Shown in pieces: positions 42,470 through 52,092 of a stretch of 64,000 bases of DNA (position 1 is the stretch's first letter; every line of letters starts with the position of its first letter). Under the pieces are notes generated by a model that was given only the letters and a program-made list of their open reading frames with translations, was not told the DNA's origin and searched no databases. The stretch lies in the NCBI GenBank assembly GCA_023391095.1, contig JAEWBN010000022.1:453698-517697 (forward strand). The letters are read 5' to 3'. Position numbers and translations under genes: made by a program. This stretch comes from Pseudomonadota bacterium (GTDB taxonomy: Bacteria; Pseudomonadota; Alphaproteobacteria; Rhizobiales; Devosiaceae).

Positions 42470-43411
42470 ATGCAGGCCTATTGGGTTCGGGAAGGCATCC
42501 GCCTGTCCCCTGCGAAAGCACTTTTCCGCTCGGCTCTGACCGTTGGGCTGGTTACGGCGCTCGCCGCCTGCTCGACGACGAGGGAACTTCCGCCCAGCGA
42601 GGCTGCTATCGTGGCGCCGGTCGAGGCCATGATCGTACCACCCCCGGGTGGCCCGGGCATCGTCACAGTGGTTTCAACCACCTTTCCCAATGCCGTCCAG
42701 CAGGAAATCCACCTTGTGACGCAAGCGCGCACGGCGGGTGAAAACAAGATCACGGTCCTGCAGTTTGTCGGTTCCGGCGGTGACGGCAGCGACGCCCGCG
42801 TGCGGGACATTCCCTTCACCCAGGTCAACCTCACGCAGGAAGCTCTGGCGGCCTGGCCCGATACCGGCATGGCGGTTTCGCCCTATTATGTGCAGAACGA
42901 CTATGGTCCCTTCGGCTATGCCATCGGCCGACCAGCCAATGGCGACACCTGCATCTATGCCTGGCAACGCATCGAGCCCAGCCGCTCGCCCTCGGGCAGC
43001 ATCAAGCGCGGCACGATCAATGTGCGCCTGCAGCTCTGCAAGCAGCGCTCCAGCGAACAGGAACTGCTGGAGGTCATGTACAAGCTGCGTCTGCGCGCCA
43101 ATGTGCACACTCCGCTAGCTGCACCGCCCGCGATCGGGCGCATTGCGGCGCCGATCCGGCCCGTCGGCGCCCAAGGCTTTGCCAATGTAATCGACGCCCC
43201 CCCGCCCCGCCCGGCAGCGCCCTCGCCGGCAAGGCCTGCACCGCAGCCTGTCGTCACCCCCACGCCGGCGCCCGTGCCCGTGACGCCTCCGCCCGGCGCA
43301 CCCATCGTGCCCTCTCCCACGGGCACCCGACCGGGCACCACGGCCCCGTTGGTCCCACCGCCGCAATCTGCCGGAGGCGTCATCGTGCCTTCGCCCACCG
43401 GAGCGCAATAG
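42470..43411 (+). CDS. bcsN: Cellulose biosynthesis lipoprotein BcsN
   Basis: A 313-residue protein of the BcsN family found before bcsA in Rhizobiales cellulose clusters. A lipobox (LAAC, Cys 34) follows a hydrophobic segment, so it is a lipoprotein, probably in the outer membrane or periplasm. The central domain is conserved; the last 80 residues are rich in Pro, Ala and Thr with two VPSPTG repeats. It ends two bases before the bcsA ATG. Its exact role in cellulose export is not established. Confidence 0.82.
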   Translation: MQAYWVREGIRLSPAKALFRSALTVGLVTALAACSTTRELPPSEAAIVAPVEAMIVPPPGGPGIVTVVSTTFPNAVQQEIHLVTQARTAGENKITVLQFVGSGGDGSDARVRDIPFTQVNLTQEALAAWPDTGMAVSPYYVQNDYGPFGYAIGRPANGDTCIYAWQRIEPSRSPSGSIKRGTINVRLQLCKQRSSEQELLEVMYKLRLRANVHTPLAAPPAIGRIAAPIRPVGAQGFANVIDAPPPRPAAPSPARPAPQPVVTPTPAPVPVTPPPGAPIVPSPTGTRPGTTAPLVPPPQSAGGVIVPSPTGAQ

Positions 43412-43413
43412 CC

Positions 43414-45585
43414 ATGAGCCGGGCCCTTTCCATCCTTGTCTGGCTCCTGATCGCGCTGGCCACTGTGGTGCTCATCACCCTGCCGGTCAGCCTCGAAGTG
43501 CATCTGGTCACCTCGGTTCTCCTGATCCTCGCCATGGGCGTGATCAAGACCTTCCGTTTAGAGGGCAACTGGCGCCTGTTGCTCCTCACCTTCGGCACGA
43601 TGATCGTCTTGCGCTACGCCTATTGGCGCACTACCAGCACCCTGCCGCCGGTCAGCGCCTGGGCCGACTTTATCCCCGGCCTCATCCTCTATCTGGCCGA
43701 GATGTACTGCATCATGATGCTGTTTCTCAGCCTTTTCGTGGTCATCCGGCCCATGCCGCCGCGCCCGCCGACACGGCTGCGGCCGGACCTGCCGGTGCCG
43801 TTCGTGGATGTTTTCATCCCCACCTATAACGAGGACTATGACCTGTTAGCCGGCACGCTTGCCGCGGCCAAGGCCATGGACTACCCGGCCGACCGGTTCA
43901 CCGTCTGGCTGCTTGACGATGGCGGCACCGACGCCAAGCGCAACCAGACCAACCCGGACGCCGCTGCCGCCGCGCAGGAGCGGCATGAGCAGTTGCAGGC
44001 GCTCTGCGACGAACTGGGCTGCCGCTACCTGACGCGCGCCGTAAACGAGCACGCCAAGGCCGGCAACCTCAACAATGGCCTTGCCCATTCAACCGGCGAA
44101 TTCGTTGCCGTGTTCGACGCCGACCATGCGCCTGCCCGCGACTTTCTCCAGGAAACCGTTCCCTATTTCAGCCAGGATAGCCGGCTCTTCCTGGTCCAGA
44201 CACCGCACTTCTTCCTCAACCCCGATCCGCTGGAGCGCAACCTGCGAACCTTCGAGACCATGCCCTCGGAGAACGAGATGTTTTACGGCGTCATCCAGCG
44301 CGGCCTAGACCGCTGGAATGCCGCCTTTTTCTGCGGCTCTGCGGCCCTTTTGCGGCGCGAGGCGTTGCTGACCACCGGCGGCTTTGCCGGGCGCAGCATT
44401 ACCGAAGACTGCGAAACCGCCATCGAGCTCCATTCCAAGGGCTGGAATTCGATCTATGTGGACAAGCCGCTGGTGGCGGGCCTGCAGCCGGCGACCTTTG
44501 CCAGCTTTATCGGCCAGCGCACTCGCTGGGCGCAGGGCATGATGCAGATCCTGCTGTTCAGCTTTCCGTTGTTCAAGTCGGGGCTCAAGCTGGGGCAGCG
44601 CCTTTGCTACATGTCCTCGACGCTGTTCTGGCTCTTTCCGCTGCCGCGGCTGATCTTCCTGTTCGCACCCTTCTGCTACCTGTTTTTCGACCTGCAGATC
44701 TTCACGGCCTCGGGCGGGGAATTTGCCGCCTACACCATGACCTATGTGCTGGTGAACCTAGTGATGCAGAACTCTCTGTTCGGGCGCTGGCGCTGGCCGT
44801 GGATTTCCGAGCTCTACGAATATATCCAGTCGGTGCACCTGTTCGGGGCGCTGGTCTCGGTGGCGCGGAATCCCACCAAGCCGACCTTCAACGTGACCGC
44901 CAAGGACGAAAGTGTCGACAAGTCGCGCCTGTCCGAACTGTCGCGCCCCTTTTACCTGATCTTCCTCCTTCTGGTCATGGCCGTGGGCATGACAGTCTAC
45001 AAGATCGCCGCCGAGCCCTATCAGGCCGAGATCACCATGGTGGTGGGTGGCTGGAACATCTTCAACCTGATCTTGGCCGGTTGTGCGCTGGGCGTGGTGT
45101 CCGAGCGCCGCGAAATCCGCGCCAGCCGCCGTGTCGCCATCGAGCGGCGCTGTGAGGTGCGGGGCGCCGACGGTAACTGGGTCAAGGGCACGATCACCGA
45201 CGTCTCGAGCGGCGGCGTCGCCATCCTTCTGCCCAACGGCGCGGCAGGATTGGGCCGGGCCTCGCCCACCAGCGTGCGCTTCACCCCGCTTTCCGACATC
45301 AGCGCCACCGAAATGCCGCTCTTCGTCCGTGCCACCACCAATGAGGGCAAGGGCGTTGTGCTGGGCTGCCGCTTCATGCCGGAGAGCGGCCGCGACTACC
45401 GGCTCATTGCCGACCTGCTTTATGCCAATTCCGCCACCTGGCAGCAGCGCCAGCGCTCGCGACAGGTCAATATCGGCATTATCCGAGGCACGCTGCGTTT
45501 CCTGGGCATCGCGGTCTACCAGACCGGTCGTGGCCTGGGTTACCTGTTGCGCTTCGGCTCTGGCCGGGGAACAGCCAATGACTAG
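43414..45585 (+). CDS. bcsA: Cellulose synthase catalytic subunit BcsA
   Basis: A 723-residue inner-membrane glycosyltransferase (GT2) that polymerises UDP-glucose into cellulose and extrudes the chain. Catalytic motifs are PTYNE and DDGG, then DADHAP near 235, TED at about 330 and QRTRW at about 368. Eight or so spans flank the GT domain. A C-terminal PilZ domain (about 565-670) has the RxxxR pair and DVSSGG near 596, so c-di-GMP should activate it. It overlaps bcsB by eight bases. Confidence 0.95.
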   Translation: MSRALSILVWLLIALATVVLITLPVSLEVHLVTSVLLILAMGVIKTFRLEGNWRLLLLTFGTMIVLRYAYWRTTSTLPPVSAWADFIPGLILYLAEMYCIMMLFLSLFVVIRPMPPRPPTRLRPDLPVPFVDVFIPTYNEDYDLLAGTLAAAKAMDYPADRFTVWLLDDGGTDAKRNQTNPDAAAAAQERHEQLQALCDELGCRYLTRAVNEHAKAGNLNNGLAHSTGEFVAVFDADHAPARDFLQETVPYFSQDSRLFLVQTPHFFLNPDPLERNLRTFETMPSENEMFYGVIQRGLDRWNAAFFCGSAALLRREALLTTGGFAGRSITEDCETAIELHSKGWNSIYVDKPLVAGLQPATFASFIGQRTRWAQGMMQILLFSFPLFKSGLKLGQRLCYMSSTLFWLFPLPRLIFLFAPFCYLFFDLQIFTASGGEFAAYTMTYVLVNLVMQNSLFGRWRWPWISELYEYIQSVHLFGALVSVARNPTKPTFNVTAKDESVDKSRLSELSRPFYLIFLLLVMAVGMTVYKIAAEPYQAEITMVVGGWNIFNLILAGCALGVVSERREIRASRRVAIERRCEVRGADGNWVKGTITDVSSGGVAILLPNGAAGLGRASPTSVRFTPLSDISATEMPLFVRATTNEGKGVVLGCRFMPESGRDYRLIADLLYANSATWQQRQRSRQVNIGIIRGTLRFLGIAVYQTGRGLGYLLRFGSGRGTAND

Positions 45586-47812
45586 ATCCAGCCTGCTGCT
45601 CGCCGCCCTGCTCGCCAGCGCAACCCCCGTTCTGGCGCAGCCCGCGCCCTTCGACATGAGCCCCGAATCCGACTTGCGGATCGAAACGCCCACGCCGGCA
45701 GCCCCTACACCGGCTGCGCCCGCGGCGCCCGCGGTCGTGGCTCCGCAGCGCTCCGAGCATTTCATCCTGCCCGCAACGGCGAGGCTCAATGGTGAGCAAA
45801 GCCGCGTCTCAACCGTCGTCTACCTGACGCAGGCCCAAGCGGAAGCGGCCGCCCAGCTCAAGGTGTCCTATCTCAACGCGCTGGTCGTGGCCCCCGAGAT
45901 TTCGAGCCTCACCATCCGGATCAACAATTCCGAAGTGGGCAAGCAGGCGCTCTCGGCCTCTGCCGCGCCCAGTCCGGTTGCCATCGACGTCCCGGCCGGG
46001 CTTCTGCGCCAGGGTGCCAATACGATCGAGTTTGTGGTGACCCAACGCCACCGCACCGACTGCTCGGTGCGCTCGACCTTCGAGCTGTGGACCGAAATCC
46101 CCCCTGCCAGCGCCGTCCTCAGCTTTGAAGGCGTGGGCCTCGGCCAGGTCCGTCAACTGAGCGAACTGGCGGCCATCGGGGTCGATGAAAATGGCGCCAC
46201 GACCGTGCGCCTCATCGCGCCCGCCCTGGGCACGCCCGATGCCACCCGTGCGGCGATGATCTTTGCGCAGCACTTGGCGTTGGCCATGCGCGTTCCGGGT
46301 CTCCGGATCGAGCAGGCGACAGAGCTTTCCCCGGCCGCCCAGCCCGGCGTGCTCGACGTCGTCCTGGCCACGGCCGAGCAGTTGCCGGACAGCCTTGCCG
46401 AATATCGGGCGCAGGCCAGTTCGGGCGGCGTTGCCGCACTGGTACCCCGCCCAAGCGGGGCCAATACACTTCTTGTTTCCGGGCCGGACTGGACAAGCAT
46501 CTCCCAAGCGTCGATGGCGCTGGTCAACGCCTCCCCGGTCACGCCGGATCGCCCCCGCATCGACCTTCCCGAGGCCATTCCCCTCATCACCGGCGGGGAA
46601 ACGTTCAGCCTTTCAGAGTTGGGCGTGCCCACCATCGAGTTCAACGGCCGCCGGCTTTCGCTGGCCTTCCAGTTCTCTCTGCCGCCGGATTTTTACGCCA
46701 ATAGCTATGGCGAAGCCGAACTGGTACTCGACGCCGCCTATTCGGCCGACGTGCTGCCGGGCAGTGAGATCGACATCTACACCAATTCCCAGATCGCCTC
46801 GGCCACCCCGCTCCTGCGAACCGATGGCGGTCTTCTCCGGGATACAGTCATCCGCTTCCCCATGACTCACCTGCGGCCCGGTCGAAACGTGGTCGAAGTG
46901 GTGGTCAACCTTAACGCCCAGTCCGATGCGGTCTGCAGCCCCGGCTGGACCGGCCGGGCCCCGGTGCGCTTCGTGTTTTCGTCGAGCTCGCAGTTCCGCA
47001 TGCCCGACTATGCCCGAGCCGCATCCCTCCCGGACCTTGAACTCTATACGGGCTCGGCCTGGCCGTATGTGCAGGACCCATCAGTGCCGCTGGTGCTCGG
47101 GTCCGGCCCCGATACCGCACTCGCCGCCATGACGCTGATGGCCCGCACCGCCGCGGCGTCAGAACAGGTCATGCCGGTCGCTGTCATTCCAGAGGCCGAG
47201 CTGCGTCCCGAGCAGGACGCCATCCTGGTCATGCCGGTTACGGAAATGTCCTCCCCCACCCTCAACCGCACCGGCCTCGCCAATGCGCCGGCTTCAGGGA
47301 TCAATAGGGGCGACGTGCTCGACCAGTTCATCACCGAGGGCAATCAGGCCAATCCGGTACTCACCTTTGCCGAGGAAACGCTTCAGCGCGTGGGCCTGAC
47401 GCTTGAGGACTTGCGCGTCCTGCCGCGGGCCGAAGCGCCCCATAACGTCGCAAGCGGCAGTGTGGTCATGGCGCAGAGCGCGCAGCCAGAAGGGGGCCTG
47501 TGGACGGTGCTCTCGGGCAGCGATGCGGCCAGCATCCGCACCGGCATGGAGCGGCTGGCCGTCACCGCGCAATGGCGTCAGATCGACGGGCGGGTCAGCA
47601 GCCTTTTGCCTTCCGATACCGATGTCAAAACCGTGGCCGCCGTAGCGCCCGTCGTGGTCCAGACCCAGCCTTTCTCGCTCCAGAACTTCAGACTGGTTGT
47701 GGCCAACTGGTTCTCGGGCAATATTCTGCTGTTTACTGCCGCACTCGGTCTGGCGGCGCTGGTTCTGATGATGACGACGGCCGCAGTGCTGGGCAAGGTT
47801 GGACGGAAATGA
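45578..47812 (+). CDS. bcsB: Cellulose synthase periplasmic subunit BcsB
   Basis: A 744-residue periplasmic protein with a signal peptide (to about 21, ending in VLAQ) and a C-terminal membrane anchor (about 715-738, in LLFTAALGLAALVLM). It binds BcsA and guides the nascent glucan. The two carbohydrate-binding and flavodoxin-like repeats of the family fit its length. The ATG lies within the bcsA end; the frame extending to 45083 is the shadow of bcsA. It overlaps bcsZ by four bases. Confidence 0.93.
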   Translation: MTRSSLLLAALLASATPVLAQPAPFDMSPESDLRIETPTPAAPTPAAPAAPAVVAPQRSEHFILPATARLNGEQSRVSTVVYLTQAQAEAAAQLKVSYLNALVVAPEISSLTIRINNSEVGKQALSASAAPSPVAIDVPAGLLRQGANTIEFVVTQRHRTDCSVRSTFELWTEIPPASAVLSFEGVGLGQVRQLSELAAIGVDENGATTVRLIAPALGTPDATRAAMIFAQHLALAMRVPGLRIEQATELSPAAQPGVLDVVLATAEQLPDSLAEYRAQASSGGVAALVPRPSGANTLLVSGPDWTSISQASMALVNASPVTPDRPRIDLPEAIPLITGGETFSLSELGVPTIEFNGRRLSLAFQFSLPPDFYANSYGEAELVLDAAYSADVLPGSEIDIYTNSQIASATPLLRTDGGLLRDTVIRFPMTHLRPGRNVVEVVVNLNAQSDAVCSPGWTGRAPVRFVFSSSSQFRMPDYARAASLPDLELYTGSAWPYVQDPSVPLVLGSGPDTALAAMTLMARTAAASEQVMPVAVIPEAELRPEQDAILVMPVTEMSSPTLNRTGLANAPASGINRGDVLDQFITEGNQANPVLTFAEETLQRVGLTLEDLRVLPRAEAPHNVASGSVVMAQSAQPEGGLWTVLSGSDAASIRTGMERLAVTAQWRQIDGRVSSLLPSDTDVKTVAAVAPVVVQTQPFSLQNFRLVVANWFSGNILLFTAALGLAALVLMMTTAAVLGKVGRK

Positions 47813-48858
47813 AGCGAACTGCCTTTGCTCTTGCCATCAGCTGGGCCAGCCTTGCCGGCCCCATCCAGGCGCAAACCATGATCCTGCCGTCGGAATGGAC
47901 CACCTATGTCGAAAACTATGTGGCCGACGACGGCCGCGTGATCGACACCGCCAACAATGGCATCAGCCACAGCGAGAGTCAGGGCTACGGCCTTGTGCTA
48001 TCCGCGCTGGCCGATGACCGGGCCACATTTGAGCGCATTTGGACCTTTACCAGCACGCAGCTGATGGTGCGTGACGACGGTCTTTCCGCCTGGCTGTGGG
48101 ACCCTTCCAAGACCCCGAGCCTGGTGGATGCCAACAACGCCACCGATGGCGATATCCTGATTGCCTATGGCTTGGCACTGGCCGGCGAGGCTTGGGACGA
48201 CACCGGCTTTACCGACACGGCCCGGCGCATCATCGGCACGGTGGGGCGCAACCTTCTGGTCGATGTCGATGGCCTTGTGGCCATCCTCCCTGGCGCGGAG
48301 GGTTTTCGCGACCCCGAGGGCGAAAAGCCCACAGTCCTCAATCCTTCCTACTGGGTCTTTGAGGCCCTTCCGGTCTTCGCCGAACTCGACCCAGCGATAA
48401 ACTGGGAGGCGGTGAGCGATGCCGGCGTCGAGCTGATCCGGCGCACCCGCGTCAAGGGCAATGGGCTGCCGCCGGATTGGCTGGTGCTGGGCGACGATGG
48501 CCAGGTGCGCCCCGCGCCCGATTTTCCCGCCGAGTTCGGCTATAACGGCATCCGCATCCCGCTCTACATGATGCGTGCCGGCATCAACCCGGTGCTGCTC
48601 GACCCGTTCCGAAACAGTGCCGACGAGGCCGGGCTCTATAAGGTGGATGCCGTCACGGGGGAAAAGCTTGAGCCCATTTCGGAGCCCGGATATCGTCTTA
48701 TCGGGGCCGCCATGGAATGCGTTGCCGAGGGCACTGCGATCCCCGGAGACCTGACCACGTTCTCACCCACCAGCTATTACGCCGCGACATTGCAATTGCT
48801 TTTGCTCGATTTCCTGCGTCGTGACCACGCCGAGTGTCTGGGAGGAACGCCGTCGTGA
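47809..48858 (+). CDS. bcsZ: Cellulase BcsZ (GH8 endoglucanase)
   Basis: A 349-residue secreted endo-1,4-beta-glucanase with a signal peptide to about residue 21. The acid catalyst is Glu 56 in SESQGYG, aligning with Glu 55 of E. coli BcsZ. The block ATDGD holds Asp 113 and 115. It trims or releases cellulose in the periplasm and is required for normal fibre formation in several species. It overlaps the TPR gene by four bases. Confidence 0.92.
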   Translation: MKRTAFALAISWASLAGPIQAQTMILPSEWTTYVENYVADDGRVIDTANNGISHSESQGYGLVLSALADDRATFERIWTFTSTQLMVRDDGLSAWLWDPSKTPSLVDANNATDGDILIAYGLALAGEAWDDTGFTDTARRIIGTVGRNLLVDVDGLVAILPGAEGFRDPEGEKPTVLNPSYWVFEALPVFAELDPAINWEAVSDAGVELIRRTRVKGNGLPPDWLVLGDDGQVRPAPDFPAEFGYNGIRIPLYMMRAGINPVLLDPFRNSADEAGLYKVDAVTGEKLEPISEPGYRLIGAAMECVAEGTAIPGDLTTFSPTSYYAATLQLLLLDFLRRDHAECLGGTPS

Positions 48859-51038
48859 GATTTGTCGCCGCCGCAGTTCTGATCGGGGTTGCCGGCATTG
48901 TCGGCTATTCCGCTTTTGCCCAGCAGACTGCCCTGTCGCGCCTGCCGTCGAACCAGCCTGCTCCAACCCTGGTGGCCCAGGCACAGCCGGTGCAGGCCTC
49001 CATCACCACCCAGCCTGGGGCTGCGCCGGAGACAGTGCCTGCCCAGGCCTCGGCGCAGCAGACCGCGCAAGCGCCGGCCGCAGAGCCCGCGGCACCATCC
49101 ACCCCGCCGGCGCGGACGGTCGATGAAACGGCGCTGCGCTACTTTGCCCGCCAAGGCGATACCGCCCGCATGCAGGCAGAAATCGAGCGTCTGCGCAGCC
49201 TCCATCCCGGATGGGAGCCACCGACCAATCTGCTCACCGACGATTATGTCCCCGATGCCGATATCGAACGCATCTGGGACCTGTTCAGCGCCGGCGACTT
49301 TGCCGCCGCCCGCGCCGCCATCGCGACCAAGCAGCAGATCGATCCTGGCTTTGTACCCTCCGAAGACCTGCTTGCGAGCCTGGCGCGCGGCGAAGCGGCG
49401 CTGAAGCTGCGCACCGCTTCGGACGCCAAGCAATATGAAACGGTGATCTCGGTCGCCGCAAACCAGCCGGACCTCCTAACCTGCGAGAGCATCGACAATC
49501 TCTGGCGGCTGGCCGAGGCCTTTGCGCGCACGAACAATACGCCCCGCGCCCTCGACGCCTATGCTTATATTCTCTCCACCTGCACCGACAGCGCCCAGCG
49601 CTATGCGACAATGCAGAAGGCGATCGATTTGCTCGAACGCGCCGATCTCGCGCCGCTATTCGAGCTTGAACAGAATGCGACCGATGGGCAGCCCGAATTT
49701 GCTGAACTGCGGCTCGACCTGGCCCGGCGCGCCATTGCCGCGGCCCTTGAAGATGGCGGCCGGCCGCTGGCAGAGGATATCGCGCTTTTTGAAAAATCGG
49801 CTGAAGACAGCGCCGATGCCGATGACCTGCGCCTGATGGGCTGGTACGAAATGAGCCGCGAGCGCCCGGAGATCGCCCGCCGCTGGTTCGAACGGGCTAC
49901 GAGCGCCGATCCTTCCGCCGCTTCCGCTCAGGGCATGGGCGCTGCGCTCCTGGAAATGGGTGATCCGGAAGCCGCCGAGGAGGCGCTATTCGACTATCGC
50001 GGCGAAACCGACGAATTGCGCTCGCTCTACCTCGATGCCGCTGCGGCGCTTCTTGCCCTGCAGCCGCGCATCGAGCTCGATAGCCGCGTTCTGGCGCGCA
50101 TTGCCGATACTGTGGTTGGCGCACGCCACGCCATGGCGGCCCAGGAACTGGGCTGGTATGCCCATGACTTCCAGCAGCCACAAACGGCGGTCGAATGGTT
50201 CACGCTGGCCCTGCGCTGGAAACCCGATCTTGAGCCGGCTGCTTTTGGGCTCATGGTTGCCTCCAATGCCCTGGGTGATAGTGCTACCGTCGAGAGTATC
50301 CGGGCCCAGTGGGGTGCCCGCTCACAGCGCATCGCCACGTTCCTTCGTACCAACACTTCAGTTGTTTCCCCCACTCTCGTGCCCGGACCCGGGGGGCCGC
50401 CGCTGCCCCGTGCGCGGCCACCGCACACGCCCACCGTGGCTAGCAACGCGGTCGCGCAACCCAGAACGGCCCCGGCCAGCCCGGCATCGACCAGCGCGCC
50501 CCGGGCCTCGTCCGGGGCGCGCGGCTGTTCGACCTATGTGCCGGCCGGCAGCCTTTCGGCTGGTGGGGCACTCAGCCATGCCTGGTGCCTCATGGAACTC
50601 AACCGCCCGGCACAGGCGGTCGACCACTTTACGCGCGCGCTGCAGTCCGGCTCCGAGCGCACCCGAAGCGATGCCGCCTATGGTCTGTCCCTCGCCTATA
50701 TCCGGCTGGGCCTACCCGATGAGGCCGCGATTGCTGCAGCCGCCGCGCCGATCACCAACCAGCGGGCCATCGAACTCGAAATTGCCGTCCTCACCCAGAA
50801 GGCAACAAGCGCGTATGAGATCGGGGATTACCGCCGCGCCCTGGACGCGCTGGATGCCCGAGCGCGCTATGCGCCCGAGCGCAATGACCTACTGACATTG
50901 CGGGCCTGGAGCTACTACCACATCCGCCGTTACGCCGAAGCCAAGCGCATTTTCGAAGCCGTCGCTGCCACCGGTTATGGCGATGCCGTTGCCGGCCTTG
51001 CGGCCGCAAACCGCGCTCTGGGCTCCACCGACTACTGA
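48855..51038 (+). CDS. TPR-repeat protein of the cellulose cluster (BcsC/BcsK-position)
   Basis: A 727-residue secreted protein. A GTG start overlaps the bcsZ stop, with GGGAGG nine bases upstream. After a signal peptide (to about 22) and an Ala/Pro/Gln-rich stretch come TPR-like helices (about 85-500), a Pro/Ala linker (about 505-550) and more TPR-like helices to the end. The outer-membrane beta-barrel of BcsC is absent. It is the last gene of the operon. It probably serves as the periplasmic scaffold in place of BcsC; some type III cellulose clusters have a TPR protein (BcsK) here. Confidence 0.78.
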   Translation: MRFVAAAVLIGVAGIVGYSAFAQQTALSRLPSNQPAPTLVAQAQPVQASITTQPGAAPETVPAQASAQQTAQAPAAEPAAPSTPPARTVDETALRYFARQGDTARMQAEIERLRSLHPGWEPPTNLLTDDYVPDADIERIWDLFSAGDFAAARAAIATKQQIDPGFVPSEDLLASLARGEAALKLRTASDAKQYETVISVAANQPDLLTCESIDNLWRLAEAFARTNNTPRALDAYAYILSTCTDSAQRYATMQKAIDLLERADLAPLFELEQNATDGQPEFAELRLDLARRAIAAALEDGGRPLAEDIALFEKSAEDSADADDLRLMGWYEMSRERPEIARRWFERATSADPSAASAQGMGAALLEMGDPEAAEEALFDYRGETDELRSLYLDAAAALLALQPRIELDSRVLARIADTVVGARHAMAAQELGWYAHDFQQPQTAVEWFTLALRWKPDLEPAAFGLMVASNALGDSATVESIRAQWGARSQRIATFLRTNTSVVSPTLVPGPGGPPLPRARPPHTPTVASNAVAQPRTAPASPASTSAPRASSGARGCSTYVPAGSLSAGGALSHAWCLMELNRPAQAVDHFTRALQSGSERTRSDAAYGLSLAYIRLGLPDEAAIAAAAAPITNQRAIELEIAVLTQKATSAYEIGDYRRALDALDARARYAPERNDLLTLRAWSYYHIRRYAEAKRIFEAVAATGYGDAVAGLAAANRALGSTDY

Positions 51039-51122
51039 CGCGCCGCCTCCGGCTCTCCTCCCGCTCACCACAGCCCTTCCCTAGTCGCGTCGTCCCGCGC
51101 ATCGCATATTCGCACCTTGCTA

Positions 51123-51161
51123 TTGCAAATCATTCGCAACTGACTTGCGAATGGTTCTCAA
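51123..51161 (+). promoter_or_regulatory. Tandem Mur/Fur-type boxes before sitABCD
   Basis: TTGCAAATCATTCGCAA (51123-51139) and TTGCGAATGGTTCTCAA (51145-51161) are two copies of one imperfect palindrome, with starts 22 bp apart (two helical turns). They resemble the Mur manganese-responsive sites of rhizobial sit genes. They lie about 40-80 bp before the sitA start, where a repressor would block the promoter. Confidence 0.65.
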
Positions 51162-51201
51162 TTGCACTACATTTCGAATTATGCTTTCCTCGGAGTGTCC
51201 T

Positions 51202-52092
51202 ATGCACCGGCGATTTTTTTCAGTTCTGATTTTAAGCGCAGCGCTTGCCCTCACACTGCCCGCAGCCGCGCAGGAGAAGATCAAGGCCGTCACCAGTTTC
51301 ACCATTCTGGCCGACATGGCGCGCAACGTTGCCGGAGATGCTGCCGATGTGGTTTCAATCACCAAGCCGGGCGCAGAAATTCATAACTATCAGCCGACGC
51401 CGGGCGATCTGCTTGCCGCTCAGGATGCCGATCTGGCACTCTGGAACGGTCTCAATCTTGAACAGTGGTTCGCCCAGTTCCTCGACAACCTGCCCGATGT
51501 GCCGGACTATGTCGTCACTGAAGGCATCGAGCCCATCGGCATTGGCGAAGGCCCCTATGAGGGCAAGCCCAATCCCCATGCCTGGATGTCACCGACCGAC
51601 GCGCTGGTCTATGTCGAAAATATCCGCGTCGCCCTCTCGGAAGCCGATCCCGCCAATGCGGAAACCTATGCAGCCAATGCCGCAGCCTATTCGGCAGAGA
51701 TCACCGCAACGGTCGAGCCGATCCGCGCAGCGCTCTCGTCCATCCCTGAAGAAAAGCGCTGGCTCGTGACCTCGGAAGGCGCCTTCTCCTATCTGGCGCG
51801 CGATTTCGGCCTCAAGGAGCTCTATCTCTGGCCGATCAATGCCGATCAGCAGGGCACGCCCCGCCAGGTTCGCGACGTGATCGACGCCGTCCGTGAAAAC
51901 AACATTTCGGTCATTTTCTCGGAATCCACCATTTCGTCCAAACCCGCCGAGCAGGTCGCTCGTGAAACCGGCATCACCTATGGCGGCGTTCTCTATGTTG
52001 ACTCCCTGTCGGAAGCCGATGGGGCCGTGCCGACCTATCTCGATCTTTTGCGCGTTACCACCACGACAATTGCCGAAGGCCTAGCCAAGTGA
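51202..52092 (+). CDS. sitA: Manganese ABC transporter substrate-binding protein SitA
   Basis: A 296-residue periplasmic metal-binding protein with a signal peptide to about residue 22 (ending PAAAQ). The probable ligands are His in AEIHNY, His in NPHAWM, Glu in TSEGAF and Asp in YVDSLSEADG: His-His-Glu-Asp, the manganese/iron pattern rather than the zinc type. The ATG at 51202 has GGAG six bases upstream. It heads a four-gene operon under Mur-like boxes. Confidence 0.9.
   Translation: MHRRFFSVLILSAALALTLPAAAQEKIKAVTSFTILADMARNVAGDAADVVSITKPGAEIHNYQPTPGDLLAAQDADLALWNGLNLEQWFAQFLDNLPDVPDYVVTEGIEPIGIGEGPYEGKPNPHAWMSPTDALVYVENIRVALSEADPANAETYAANAAAYSAEITATVEPIRAALSSIPEEKRWLVTSEGAFSYLARDFGLKELYLWPINADQQGTPRQVRDVIDAVRENNISVIFSESTISSKPAEQVARETGITYGGVLYVDSLSEADGAVPTYLDLLRVTTTTIAEGLAK

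Noticed and set aside
45083..45577. 165-residue N-terminal extension of BcsB
   Set aside because: It overlaps the BcsA PilZ domain in another frame; the signal peptide and ribosome context begin at 45578.
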